Assembly (NCBI GenBank): GCA_018374635.1
Contig: JAHAEW010000023.1
Span: 1 to 40,704, forward strand
Length of the DNA: 40,704 nt
Direction: 5' to 3'
Source of the DNA: Clostridiales bacterium
Lineage (GTDB): Bacteria; Bacillota; Clostridia; Oscillospirales; Oscillospiraceae
Under the pieces are notes generated by a model. It worked only from the letters and a program-made list of their open reading frames with translations, did no database searches and was not told the origin of the DNA. Of the stretch, positions 7,801 through 15,541 are shown in pieces. Positions within the stretch are counted from its first letter, which is position 1. Each line of letters opens with the position of its first letter. A program made the translations under genes and the position numbers.

Positions 7801-9262
7801 CGCCCGGGACATCTACGAGGCCTTTGACGAGGGCAAGAACGTTCTGATCCGCGATGACTACGATCTGGCCGACTTCAACTCCAACCGCCTGACTATTCCC
7901 GAGGGCCGCATCCTCTTTGTGGACGGCGACCTGACTGACAGCTCTGCTGGTAACAAGCTCCCTGTGGTCGGTAACGGCACCCTGTGGGTCAGCGGCAACT
8001 ATACCAACGAGCAGGCCAAGATGACCGTCGACACTCAGATCGGCGGCAACCTGGTTCTGAACGCCAACACCGAGATTGACTCCACGGTTGCCGTTGAGGG
8101 TAACATTGTGGAGAAGAGCGGTGCCAAGACCCTGACTGTGGCCGCGGGTAACAAGGTGTACGCCGAGGGCAACGTGGTTCTCGATACTCTGACCGTCTAT
8201 GGTCATATTGAGGCGGAGAACTTCGACTGCAACAACATCAATGACTACTCTGACAACTCCCTGGTTGCCCGGGGCAACATTGATGTGGCGACCGCTCTGT
8301 CTATCGGCAAGTCTGGCTCCGCCGGTTCCGTGACCGTGGGCGGTAAGCTCACCGGCAACACTGTGACCGTCGTGAACGGCACCCTGGCGATGGCCGCTGG
8401 CAACACCGGCGTTGACGTTGCCAAGGTTGACGTGAAGGCCGACGGCAAGGTAGTTGCGAACGACGTGACCGCTACCGACGTTCTTGTGGCTGCGGGCGGC
8501 AAGCTGACCGCCGATAAGGTGGATGGCACTCTGGATGCTGAGGCCGGCGCCGACGTAGAGATCAAGGATGCTGACTCCGAGGTTAAGGTTGACGACAAGC
8601 TGACCGGCGACTTCGCGGGCGATGTGACCCTGACTAAGGCTGCCTCTGTGGAGGCGGGCGAGTCCGTTGTCATCAACGGCAAGCTGACTGCTGGTAGCTA
8701 CATTCTGACTGTCAATGGTACTCTGACCCTGAACGGCGCGGACACTGACCTGTCTAAGCTGTCCGGCGCGGCTGGCGCGAAGGTTATCTTCGGCGCGAAC
8801 GCCACTGTGCTTGCCGCGAACGAGAACTTCGTCTACAGTGACGAGAGCACCCAGGTTCAGCCCAAGGACATCGCTGGCCTGACCTTCACCTATGATGAGA
8901 CCGCCAGCAAGTTTGTGGCGAATGAGAAGGCCCCCGTGGGACCCACCGAGCCTGAGAAGGCCACTCTGAGCGTGTCTGGTACCTATGAGATCGACCAGGA
9001 CACCAAGACCATTAAGGTGACTACGGATGATACTAACATCGAGCTCGAGGTTGAGCAGGGCGCTAAGAACGTCACCTTCACCGTGAAGCCCGCTGCTGGT
9101 GTGAACTACACCAAGGGTGCCGACACTCTGAGCACCAGCAAGTCCGGCGATACCTTTACCATCGGCAACGTAAAGAATGGCGGTTACGTCAAGTTCACCG
9201 CCAAGGGTGCCGATCTGGAGACTCAGACTTATACTGTCACCCTGAAGATCAAGGACGAGTAA
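4850..9262 (+). CDS. S-layer homology (SLH) domain surface protein, 1470 aa
   Basis: A secreted surface protein. Residues 1-27 are a Sec signal peptide (MRNLKRALSLALAAIMLIGM, cleavage after ASA). Three SLH repeats follow: about 30-85 (DGSFAPTEGVDRAQMAKMI), 93-150 (HWAKGHINYCYTTGIIAGRG, FDPDAGVTGSEAAKML) and 160-205 (SEPLTRDNAALLIYNAL). SLH domains bind pyruvylated secondary wall polymer. The remainder is a large extracellular region rich in Gly, Asp, Thr and Val, with no cysteine cluster. Around 1040-1330 it has short repeated strands (GNLVLNANTEIDSTVAVEGN) suggesting a beta-helix, and it ends in a Pro-linked Ig-like domain. The N-terminal 200 residues resemble the protein at 36023. An AAGGAGG site (4835-4841) sets the start. 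Very uniform codon use suggests high expression, consistent with an S-layer subunit. Confidence 0.95.
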   Translation: MRNLKRALSLALAAIMLIGMMVVSASAAGYNDLTDKDEIVNKDAVSMLTTLGIIEGKPDGSFAPTEGVDRAQMAKMISVIMNQGADNSALYENSPSGLTDISSHWAKGHINYCYTTGIIAGRGNGKFDPDAGVTGSEAAKMLLVAAGYDPKIEGLTGADWEINTNALASKLGIFRNLTASVSEPLTRDNAALLIYNALDIEMIEKYENGYAIGFKDYRTILSTMYGVYKLEGVVVGNEWAQLMNTDVDDALATGKTRLEDVMLFDSNTLSTNTGMSGTAQPDVTMNVTTPVEYMGKTVTMYIRKTTVLADSEVLGVVLKDDANVVKVVNNNNETNKDILKGSGLSFDNNTQFYVNYGYQKTQSAALNELGVTGLKDLKAYQNVNGVEMEIIDNDNDGIVDYVLYTKEDLTVVSGTSSSKETTTLIGFNKNKAIDNDDIVTELDLEIDDVVLAITYGGRYYVTAPQVVTGEMEAYSSSKLENQYIEVGGTEYKPSYIGKLTETETSANGVGEIIDFDIELCEKLTGVQFKTSYEFFLDSNGYVRAFRPAEESAPNYALVLNSGYDPGVYSSDASGKLTVLLADGTEGTYSINFSASASNLGEQLYGDNATKNQGITELKGFMGTDYTDQSDTRPWLAVDSSYVFAHKSATAVDYKAGQAAGSVICYTKNDDDVLTIKYVIGAINGYAVNEDKVTNADLSGTHTPTLSTLTEELSKAYGTGDARVYYGVNDTVAVDKNTVAFYYEDKDNYGVAIGYDKMANVSEGQNFLASTVVSTSYNSAKKEYEYKSTNLADVILFDEANIINARDYAYVLSANRTANDDKVTLNVLFENGDAGTLTVKKDHFDSIFKNSTDFNRAYAYTIDGKEIATLTKTTNSMVSGVGYRLKAGTVALNTGAGREQYYAYDKDKVNIWDVTDARKGEDGVKVADFNTKNWNMVLILDSNSKVRTAFVWEYDGTTPGVGDGFDFDWNLDNHGEFVTLYGYHTARDIYEAFDEGKNVLIRDDYDLADFNSNRLTIPEGRILFVDGDLTDSSAGNKLPVVGNGTLWVSGNYTNEQAKMTVDTQIGGNLVLNANTEIDSTVAVEGNIVEKSGAKTLTVAAGNKVYAEGNVVLDTLTVYGHIEAENFDCNNINDYSDNSLVARGNIDVATALSIGKSGSAGSVTVGGKLTGNTVTVVNGTLAMAAGNTGVDVAKVDVKADGKVVANDVTATDVLVAAGGKLTADKVDGTLDAEAGADVEIKDADSEVKVDDKLTGDFAGDVTLTKAASVEAGESVVINGKLTAGSYILTVNGTLTLNGADTDLSKLSGAAGAKVIFGANATVLAANENFVYSDESTQVQPKDIAGLTFTYDETASKFVANEKAPVGPTEPEKATLSVSGTYEIDQDTKTIKVTTDDTNIELEVEQGAKNVTFTVKPAAGVNYTKGADTLSTSKSGDTFTIGNVKNGGYVKFTAKGADLETQTYTVTLKIKDE

Positions 9263-9293
9263 CCACGCTCTTCGAGATTTTCTCCTAACAATA

Positions 9294-9334
9294 GTCCGCC
9301 CCCGAGCCGTCTGGCTCGGGGGCGGACTTCTTAT
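9294..9334 (+). terminator. Bidirectional intrinsic terminator after the SLH gene
   Basis: A perfect 15-bp stem, GTCCGCCCCCGAGCC (9294-9308) with GGCTCGGGGGCGGAC (9313-9327), a 4-nt loop, then TTCTTATT. It lies between the SLH gene and the converging gene ending at 9334, so it probably serves both. Confidence 0.92.
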
Positions 9335-9756
9335 TACTCGCCTGCCCAAATGGCTAGGTAGCGGTAGGTGTAGCCCTGGGTGTTAGTGCCGCACTCCGCT
9401 CCACTAGTGACGGTGAAGCCATTTTCCGTCAAGCATAGGGCCGTATTGGACGAGTGGGACAGGCCTCCGCCACGCACCGCCAGCCCGCCGTACATGTAGT
9501 AGTCTACGGCCGGCCGCTTACCAAAGCTGATCTCCAGCAATACCACCAATGGATGAAAACCCAGCCGTATCTCCCGTATGGCCGCGCCGTCACCAGTATA
9601 GGAGCCGGCCACTGCGGAGCACTTTTCCCCTGCCAGGGCCCTGACCTGCGCTAACGACCGGTCGATTTTCTGAAAATCCGAATTGAAATCCGTCCGCAGA
9701 AACGCATCTCTGGGCTCCCACTGGTGCAGTTGATAGTTTGACGTGTATGTTGCCAT
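9334..9756 (-). CDS. Small phage-tail-like protein of unknown function
   Basis: A 140-residue protein starting MATYTSNYQLHQWEPRDAFL, followed by RTDFNSDFQKIDRSL. The N-terminal pattern (Asn-Tyr-x-Leu-x-x-Trp-x-x-x-Asp, then LRTDFNxDxxKID) is one I associate with N-termini of tail-fibre or appendage proteins in clostridial phages and surface loci. The rest is beta-rich, with GFHPLVVLLEISFGKRP and a YYMYGGLAVRGGG Gly-rich loop, and looks like a small receptor-binding or jelly-roll module. GGGAGGG at about 9764-9770 fixes the ATG at 9756; longer upstream frames lack a ribosome site. It has no signal peptide. It is divergent from the glycosyltransferase gene. No specific function can be given. 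Confidence 0.68.
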   Translation of the reverse strand: MATYTSNYQLHQWEPRDAFLRTDFNSDFQKIDRSLAQVRALAGEKCSAVAGSYTGDGAAIREIRLGFHPLVVLLEISFGKRPAVDYYMYGGLAVRGGGLSHSSNTALCLTENGFTVTSGAECGTNTQGYTYRYLAIWAGE

Positions 9757-9833
9757 AAAACATCCCTCCCAATGGCAGGGGGCCGATTGCTTTTGCAATA
9801 CCCGCAAACGCGGGGCGGCGGTACTGGTTCCCA

Positions 9834-9862
9834 TAGACGTCGACCAACAAATGTGCTATAAT
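9834..9862 (+). promoter_or_regulatory. Sigma-A-type promoter for the glycosyltransferase gene
   Basis: An extended -10, TGCTATAAT (hexamer 9857-9862), sits 17 bp after a weak -35 TAGACG (9834-9839). The gene start is 30 bp downstream. Confidence 0.7.
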
Positions 9863-9892
9863 GACCTCATACTTTTCTTGGAGGACTGTGCC

Positions 9893-11044
9893 ATGCACCG
9901 GGTTCTTTTTACTGCATCGACATACTCCCATATTGTAAACTTCCACCGTCCTTATTTGCAGGAGTTCAAACGCCGGGGATGGGGCGTGGATGTTGGATGC
10001 GGCGGCCGCCCAATGGAAATCCCGGAAGCAGATCGGGTCATACATATCCCGTTTGAGAAAAAGATGACCTCCTCCCAGAATGTGCGGGCTACCCGTTTGC
10101 TCCGCGGCCTTATCCGGGCGAACCGGTATACGCTAGTCAGTTGCCATACCGCTCTGGCCTCCTTTTTTACGCGTGCGGCAATTCTGGGGCTTCGCCGACG
10201 GCCAGCTGTGGCCTGTACGGTTCATGGATACCTCTTTGGTGAGCATAGCACTCCGAAGGAGGAACTTCTGCTGGGGACGGCAGAGAGACTCACTGCCCCG
10301 GTGACCGACCTTTTGATGACAATGAATCACTGGGATACCGCTTATGCCAAAGCCCACTGTTACGGTAGGCGGATCATCGAAATTCCAGGGATGGGGGTAG
10401 ATCCCAGCCATCTTCCGCAGGTATCTCTCCAGGAGGCCGCTTTCTTCCGAACACAGCTTGGATTCCGCCAGGATCAATTTCTCCTTCTCTTCGGCGCGGA
10501 GTTTTCTCCACGAAAAAACCAAGCGGAGTTACTCCGGGCCCTCAGCCTTCTGCCCGAGCAGGTTGGGCTACTGTTGCCCGGCGATGGAGCCCTCCGGGAT
10601 ATGTGCATTCAACTGGCCAGGACATTGGGTGTAGAACAGCGGGTCGCCTTTCCAGGTCATGTGGACGATATGCCCCTGTGGTACGCTATGGCAGACTGCG
10701 TTGTGTCCCCCAGCCAGAGCGAGGGACTACCATTCCATTTGATGGAGGCGATGTATTATGGTCTCCCCATCGTCGCCAGCGATATTAAGGGCCATGCCGA
10801 TTTGCTGGGTAGTAGTCATGCTGGTCTTCTCTTTTCACCTCACGGGATGGCAGAGGGGTGCGCTGCACAGGTGCAGCGCCTGCTGGCCGAGCCGGGCCTG
10901 GCCCGCCGCCTCGGCCAGGCAGGGCAAGAGGCCATCATCCCCTACACTCTGCCTCAGGTGCTACCCCAGATTATGGAGCTCTATCATCAGGTAGTTCCCC
11001 TGGATGAGCCGGAGAAGGTATATTCACTGGAACAGATCTCATAA
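9893..11044 (+). CDS. GT4-family glycosyltransferase
   Basis: A 383-residue GT-B glycosyltransferase, likely cytoplasmic and peripheral to the membrane. It begins MHRVLFTASTYSHIVNFHRP, typical of the N-terminal acceptor domain in EpsD/capsule-type GT4 enzymes, with SCHTALASFFTRAA and TVHGYLFGEH in the Rossmann core. The C-terminal domain has LLLFGAEFSPRKNQAELLRA (nucleotide-sugar contact region) and the family signature SPSQSEGLPFHLMEAMYYGL with the EX7E glutamates, then PIVASDIKGH. The ATG at 9893 has a GGAGG site at 9880-9884; in-frame codons upstream overlap the promoter. It most likely adds a sugar to a lipid-linked surface glycan, consistent with the Wzy-like gene next to it, which converges on it. 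Confidence 0.9.
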   Translation: MHRVLFTASTYSHIVNFHRPYLQEFKRRGWGVDVGCGGRPMEIPEADRVIHIPFEKKMTSSQNVRATRLLRGLIRANRYTLVSCHTALASFFTRAAILGLRRRPAVACTVHGYLFGEHSTPKEELLLGTAERLTAPVTDLLMTMNHWDTAYAKAHCYGRRIIEIPGMGVDPSHLPQVSLQEAAFFRTQLGFRQDQFLLLFGAEFSPRKNQAELLRALSLLPEQVGLLLPGDGALRDMCIQLARTLGVEQRVAFPGHVDDMPLWYAMADCVVSPSQSEGLPFHLMEAMYYGLPIVASDIKGHADLLGSSHAGLLFSPHGMAEGCAAQVQRLLAEPGLARRLGQAGQEAIIPYTLPQVLPQIMELYHQVVPLDEPEKVYSLEQIS

Positions 11045-11063
11045 TGTAAAATTACTTATTTTG

Positions 11064-11115
11064 AGAGCATGTACTGGAAGCCGCATATGGCCGGCTCCAG
11101 TACATGCTCTTTTTC
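11064..11115 (+). terminator. Intrinsic terminator of the glycosyltransferase gene
   Basis: A 15-bp stem, AGAGCATGTACTGGA (11064-11078) with its complement at 11096-11110, encloses an inner GCC/GGC pair and is followed by TTTTTCT. Confidence 0.9.
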
Positions 11116-11210
11116 TACCTTTTCAACCGATTCGGCTGATAGCATCGGCCTTACGAAAATTTTTTAGGTGTAACCCCTCAAGATGGAGTTCTTTTGCCAA
11201 GGGACCACAT

Positions 11211-11257
11211 GAAAAAGACTGTCCGCAGAACCTTCCGCTCCGCAGACAGTCTTTTTC
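11211..11257 (-). terminator. Terminator of the Wzy-like gene (symmetrical)
   Basis: GAAAAAGACTGTC (11211-11223) and GACAGTCTTTTTC (11245-11257) form a 13-bp stem with A and T runs at both feet, directly after the stop of the minus-strand gene. It can also act on the plus strand. Confidence 0.85.
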
Positions 11258-11261
11258 TCTT

Positions 11262-13694
11262 TTAGGACTCTGCCCACGCAATAAGGGCTGTTTCATCCTC
11301 TGTTAGAGTGATCGTTCCCATATTTACCGTATTCCAATCCTGAAGCATTTGAGCCAAGTGAAGTATTCCCTCCCGGTATTCCTGGGTATCCTCCTGATAC
11401 GTTCGCAACATTTGAAATGCGGAATGCCAGGTTTCCGGGTTGGCCGCCACGTAGGAGACATATTTTTGGAGCATCTGCATCCCGCTCACAGGCTGTTCCA
11501 TGGTGAAGTAGTAGTCCGCTAAGTAGAGGGGGATGATGTTGGAGTCTACTTGGGATAGCCGTGCGGCGTAAGTCTCCGCCTGCTGGAGGATATCCTCGTT
11601 AAAACTATCCAGAGATTGGGCGCTGTAGACGTATGAGAGCATGTAATCCGCCCACTCAAACCGATCTAGCCGGATAGCCTTCTCTAGACTGTCAAATGTA
11701 GGCGATCTATTCACAAGCGCCTGGGCGCGCATGTTGCTCCCCAAAAGAACCGCAAAGGCTGCCAGTAGAGCCGCCAATAGCACACTGAACCACTTGCTAA
11801 CCACCTCACGTGTTGGGTGCAGGCGTAGGGACGCACCACAGCACAAGCTAATGAGGGACAATACCCCTAATGCAATAGGGAGGTAGGCGTGAGCTGAGAA
11901 TATGACCTCTACAGAGGCGTGGCCTGCCATGAACACCAAGGCTGCCCCCAAGGCCGCTGTCATTGGATGGGACTCGTCCTTGGGGCGCCGCCAGCTTGAT
12001 AACACCGCCAATCCTGATGTCACTAAAACCGCCAAAAAAAGGAGCAATCCAAGAACTCCTGTCTCTACTAAAGATTGGACATAGTGGTTATGGGCATATT
12101 TTGTCTCATAAAAGAAGGACTGCACACTGGCAATACCATTCTCAAAGGCACCCATACCCAAGCCGACCACCGGGCTCCGTCGGAAAAGCTTCATGCCATC
12201 CTCAAAGAATACCAACCGCTGAATGGCATTCTGGTTGGCAAAGAGCCCCTGGAGGCGATTCGCTATAAAATCAGGCAGAAGCTTGTACTCCAAGGGCAAC
12301 TTCCCATTGCCTCCCGTCCCCTCATATGTGACCTCCTCCAAATAGAGCGGTCCACCTGAGAGGTTAAAATAAACCACCATGCTATCCGCTGGTACAGTAA
12401 ACGATGCCTCCGCTGCTGAACCTTGGTAAAGTATTGTGCTGGTGTGCATCATAGTATCCTGTCGGTTCTGGCTCTCAATGGTGACCTGTGGGTTGCCATT
12501 ACTGCGAATAGAAAGTGTATAGGTTCCGGCATCAGGATAGGCCGACCGCCGCAGGGTTTCCCCCTCCTGAATCGTTGCCGGTCCAGTCAGCTGAAGTGCC
12601 AACAGGACAAATACCGCCATCAATGCAACTAAAGCGCCAATCAATAGCGGAATCATTTTCCCATGTTGTCCCAATAGCTGTCCCACATGCTGTCCTAATA
12701 GCTGATCCAGCAGACAAAGCAAACCTGAGCCAGCAACAGCGCAGAGCAATGGAATGGGCTGTATCCCCGTCCATTCGGTCAGGGATGAGTAAGAAACGAG
12801 GAAGGCCGCGATCATGGACACTATCAGCGTCTCTACCATTAATACAAGCAACTTCCCCCGACGTTCTCCCCGTTCCAAGAGCAAATATACCAAGAAGGCC
12901 AACATAATCATACCGCTGGCACCCATGCTGAAGGCTAAGATAAAGCCCATCGCGTTAAGGAACAGGCAAACCAAATGGAATCGCCGCGATCCGACTCTTT
13001 CGCTGGATACTGCTAGTCCGAGCGAAAGAATTACTCCTAGTCCAACACACCCTGCAAAGATGTTCGGGTTTCCCAATAAAGAGTTCATACGGATACCGAC
13101 CTCCACTGGAATGAGGTTGGCATAGTCGTCCGAAAATAGTTCTAGAAGCCCAAGCACCGGAGTACTTAACAGGCGGGTGGAGAGCAAATCGATGCTAATA
13201 AGAGCCACTAGGGCTATACCACCCTCCAGCATAGTAGCTGCACCACGCCCCAGAGATTGTCCACTGCCATTTGAGAAGGAGAGAATTAGGACAGCACCGC
13301 AGAATGAAATCAAGACTTTAAGAAATTCAGAAAGAGCAAATTTACCTGACGTAGCGTAAAGTGTGGAGATTCCATTCATCAAAACCCAGGCGAATAGTAT
13401 CAAAAATGGGATTGTTATACGACTGCAAAACTGCGAGAAGCGAAAAAAGATTGCAAAAATTGCCGCCACTATCCCTGTTATAGCCACCACTTTGATCGTA
13501 GATGGCGCAGTAAAACATAGGCTTAGAAAAAATAAGAGGGCACACATTGCCCCTATCCCCAATCGCTTATAGTCAATCCGTACACTCTGTATCACAGCTA
13601 CCGATTCCTGTGCAGACACCTCATCCAACTCTGGAAGGATTGGTGTGGATGTCGGTAGGGGCTTTTGCCCCTGCTTCTTATATTTTTTCGACAT
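11262..13694 (-). CDS. O-antigen ligase/Wzy-like polysaccharide polymerase with inserted extracellular beta domain (copy 1)
   Basis: An 810-residue polytopic membrane protein. A basic cytoplasmic N-terminus (about 45 residues) leads into roughly ten membrane helices. Near 385-470 the chain leaves the membrane and forms a beta-sandwich-like domain (GETLRRSAYPDAGTYTLSIR, HTSTILYQG, ASFTVPADSMVVYFNL). The Wzy_C-type region follows (ANRLQGLFANQNAIQR, then SPVVGLGMGAFENG), with the hallmark AHNHYVQSLVETG loop and further helices. The C-terminal about 130 residues are soluble and TPR-like. Family members polymerise or ligate lipid-linked glycan on the outer face of the membrane. It is an intact paralogue of the protein at 28987. 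A GGAGG site precedes the ATG; a good promoter lies at 13788-13816. Confidence 0.88.
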   Translation of the reverse strand: MSKKYKKQGQKPLPTSTPILPELDEVSAQESVAVIQSVRIDYKRLGIGAMCALLFFLSLCFTAPSTIKVVAITGIVAAIFAIFFRFSQFCSRITIPFLILFAWVLMNGISTLYATSGKFALSEFLKVLISFCGAVLILSFSNGSGQSLGRGAATMLEGGIALVALISIDLLSTRLLSTPVLGLLELFSDDYANLIPVEVGIRMNSLLGNPNIFAGCVGLGVILSLGLAVSSERVGSRRFHLVCLFLNAMGFILAFSMGASGMIMLAFLVYLLLERGERRGKLLVLMVETLIVSMIAAFLVSYSSLTEWTGIQPIPLLCAVAGSGLLCLLDQLLGQHVGQLLGQHGKMIPLLIGALVALMAVFVLLALQLTGPATIQEGETLRRSAYPDAGTYTLSIRSNGNPQVTIESQNRQDTMMHTSTILYQGSAAEASFTVPADSMVVYFNLSGGPLYLEEVTYEGTGGNGKLPLEYKLLPDFIANRLQGLFANQNAIQRLVFFEDGMKLFRRSPVVGLGMGAFENGIASVQSFFYETKYAHNHYVQSLVETGVLGLLLFLAVLVTSGLAVLSSWRRPKDESHPMTAALGAALVFMAGHASVEVIFSAHAYLPIALGVLSLISLCCGASLRLHPTREVVSKWFSVLLAALLAAFAVLLGSNMRAQALVNRSPTFDSLEKAIRLDRFEWADYMLSYVYSAQSLDSFNEDILQQAETYAARLSQVDSNIIPLYLADYYFTMEQPVSGMQMLQKYVSYVAANPETWHSAFQMLRTYQEDTQEYREGILHLAQMLQDWNTVNMGTITLTEDETALIAWAES

Positions 13695-13787
13695 GGCTTG
13701 CCTCCGGTACCATCATTTTCCCGCATTAGCCATCCCAAAGGTCAGGAAGCATCTGCAGATAATATTTGGTGTTATATTTTGTGTAAT

Positions 13788-13816
13788 ATTATACCACATT
13801 TTAGCGGCTAAGTCCA
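13788..13816 (-). promoter_or_regulatory. Promoter for the Wzy-like gene (copy 1)
   Basis: On the minus strand TGGACT (13811-13816) is followed after 17 bp by TATAAT (13788-13793), with the extended TGG just before it. The predicted leader is about 85 nt. Confidence 0.72.
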
Positions 13817-14232
13817 CGCAGAAATCTATACTATTCGACGGAATTAACGTTTTCCTTTTTCATTCCATCTATATCCCAAAGCAAGACTTCAATTGACAGA
13901 ATTTGTAGTCTAGTATAAAATTATACTATCTTCTGTATATATAAGTTCCGTTCTATTCACCTTAACACCAGCCAAGACACCAACTAGAGCCCCCCGAATA
14001 TAATCACAAGACCCAATTTGGTGAACCCATTCGTAATGGTGCAACCCCAAGTACGTCCTAGTATCATTGGTTGGATCCTGGTCAACATCCTACAGGGAAT
14101 GCTCCTATTAAGGCCCTATTGAGCACTGGGTAGATAGGCTAAGATTAGTCCTATCCCTTACTCTAATTAAGAGTATTGCGAATCACAAGCAACTATCTTA
14201 AACAAAACATAATATAGATGATGATAATTGCT
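13817..14232. other. AT-rich noncoding region
   Basis: About 400 bp without a supported gene, RNA or clear repeat. It separates the promoter of the Wzy-like gene from the decayed LamG-like gene and probably contains eroded coding DNA. Confidence 0.45.
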
Positions 14233-14797
14233 ATGAGTTATCACTATTCCCCTCAATATACCGCGCTCTATCTGCGTCGAGAGAGTTTTGCCCGCTATTC
14301 GAGCTGCAATTTGGGGCTTCCGTCCGAATGGAAGCCAAGACTTTTCTCTGGCGCTCTGGTTTTGGCTGGATAACCCCAATGCGCGACTGCTGGATGGTAT
14401 GGATGCACTCTCGCTGGATTTAATGGATGACCGACTGGTGTTCTGGCTCAAAGGCTACACAGACCTGATCTGTTACGTTGACCGATATCCTATCCTCCGC
14501 CATGAATGGAACCATGTAGCCATCACCTACAACAACCAAGGACAGATATTCTTCTATATCAACGGAATGCAGACCCAAGTATATTCTGTCTTTCAAAAAA
14601 CACCAGCAAGGCTATGGGGAGATATCCTGTTCTGCCCTGGGATGGAGGGCTACTTAAGGGGAGTGCAGTTCTTTGACAAGCAGCTTTCCGAAGTGGAGGT
14701 AGATCAGGTTAAGCGAGGCAGCGTTGGCGCGCCCACACCCATCCGCTGGTTTGACTTTGAGACTTCCGCTCCAGGAAAATCATTCAACATGACATAA
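14233..14797 (+). pseudogene. LamG-like (concanavalin-type) domain protein, frameshifted and 3'-truncated
   Basis: An ATG at 14233 opens MSYHYSPQYTALYLRRESFA, but that frame ends soon after. The neighbouring frame then gives IRAAIWGFRPNGSQDFSLAL, WFWLDNPNARLLDG and, further on, HEWNHVAITYNNQGQIFFYI followed by NGMQTQVYSV. This is the strand pattern of a laminin-G/concanavalin jelly roll, where W-HVAxTYN and the FYINGMQ strand are characteristic. The second frame has only a TTG as a possible start and no ribosome site, so a +1 frameshift near 14290-14300 is the simplest reading. The 3' end runs into an IS66 tnpA remnant at about 14780. The intact gene was probably a surface or phage-associated carbohydrate-binding protein. 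Confidence 0.6.
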
Positions 14798-15121
14798 TAC
14801 CCTATACAACGCCGCTACCATCTCCAGATCCGCCCCAGGATAGATATCCACCGTTGCCTGCCTTACTCGGACACCTATCTTTGCACCCGAGTCCTCCTCC
14901 ATTTTCGCTGGGATGAGCTGCGCAAATTCTGCCTTTGCCTCCGGGAGCCTGTTTTCTCCTGCCATCTTCAGCACTTCTCGTTCCCACCGATAATAGGTCT
15001 ACCGCTCTATCCCCTGCTCCTCACACTACATTGTGACCGACATCCTACTGCTCCGGCACTCCCGTACTCGTTTTGCCCATCCCACCAACGCCGCCTGCCG
15101 TTTCATTTCCCACGCACCCAT
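14780..15121 (-). pseudogene. tnpA: IS66 accessory gene tnpA, two nonsense codons, 3'-truncated
   Basis: Reading from the ATG at 15121, the frame gives MGAWEMKRQAALVGWAKRVR, then two TAG codons (15026-15028 and 14999-15001), then YYRWEREVLKMAGENRL. The latter is the characteristic TYYRWEREVL segment of IS66 TnpA, followed by a C-terminal part with DIYPGADLEMVAALYRVL. Both stops fall where Trp is expected, so each is one G-to-A change. The frame ends abruptly in the LamG-like gene, and no tnpB or tnpC follows. An IS66 terminal sequence (15220-15231) lies upstream in the right orientation, so this is the left end of a broken IS66 copy. Confidence 0.82.
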
Positions 15122-15141
15122 CCAGATGGCTTCCTTACGAC

Positions 15142-15193
15142 AAAATAGTCTTGAGAAATCCTGAGTTTTCTCAGGATTTCTTAAGACTATTTT
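15142..15193. repeat. 52-nt near-perfect palindrome inside the IS66 left end
   Basis: Arms 15142-15165 and 15170-15193 match at 23 of 24 positions around a TTTT loop, beginning AAAATAGTCTT and ending AAGACTATTTT. It lies between the IS66 terminal sequence and tnpA. It could block read-through transcription into the element from outside. Confidence 0.8.
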
Positions 15194-15219
15194 ATCCTAT
15201 CTGTATACCCGGCCGCTTG

Positions 15220-15231
15220 TTTTACGCTTAC
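15220..15231 (-). repeat. IS66 terminal sequence (left end)
   Basis: On the minus strand the element starts GTAAGCGTAAAA, the typical IS66-family terminus, about 110 bp before the tnpA remnant. The same 12-mer occurs at 23784-23795 and 28923-28934. Confidence 0.75.
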
Positions 15232-15333
15232 AATAAGAGATTCTTGGTAATGTTTAGAGCAAGAACAAGGGGGCGGATATTGGGACGAGTTGCACTAAAG
15301 ATGTTGCGCAAGAAAATTTCTGTGTTTGCATAA
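15232..15333 (+). pseudogene. Possible C-terminal fragment of a gene cut by IS66
   Basis: Immediately outside the IS66 end an open frame gives FLVMFRARTRGRILGRVALK and ends SVFA at a stop at 15333. The basic, amphipathic sequence could be the C-terminus of an interrupted gene. It is too short to assign, and chance is possible. Confidence 0.22.
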
Positions 15334-15424
15334 AAACACCTTTCATAAATATTTCCATAATATTACAAGATTGGGTGGGTAGACGGCAAGGGACAAAACT
15401 TCCTTGGTTTCCCATACCGAGGTA

Positions 15425-15499
15425 CTATGATTCCTATTTACGCAAGTAAAAGCGGACCTGCCATTGGCAAGCCCGCTTGTCCCTGCTCAGGAATCATAG
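15425..15499 (-). terminator. Terminator of the dehydratase operon
   Basis: Downstream of the last gene on the minus strand, an imperfect hairpin (AAGCGGGCTTGCC with GGCAGGTCCGCTT, 15449-15478) is followed by TTA. It is enclosed by an 11-bp inverted repeat, CTATGATTCCT (15425-15435) and AGGAATCATAG (15489-15499). Confidence 0.65.
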
Positions 15500-15541
15500 G
15501 GCTTCTGGCTCAACTCCTGTTGCACTCAGTTCGACAATCCA

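Noticed and set aside
4784..9349. A 1521-codon open frame antisense to the first SLH gene
   Set aside because: It mirrors the SLH gene exactly and arises from its strong codon bias. The translation is low-complexity (Leu, Val, Gly, His), without domains or a ribosome site.
13817..14232. A tRNA or small RNA in the AT-rich gap
   Set aside because: No cloverleaf, terminator or strong hairpin could be found by eye.
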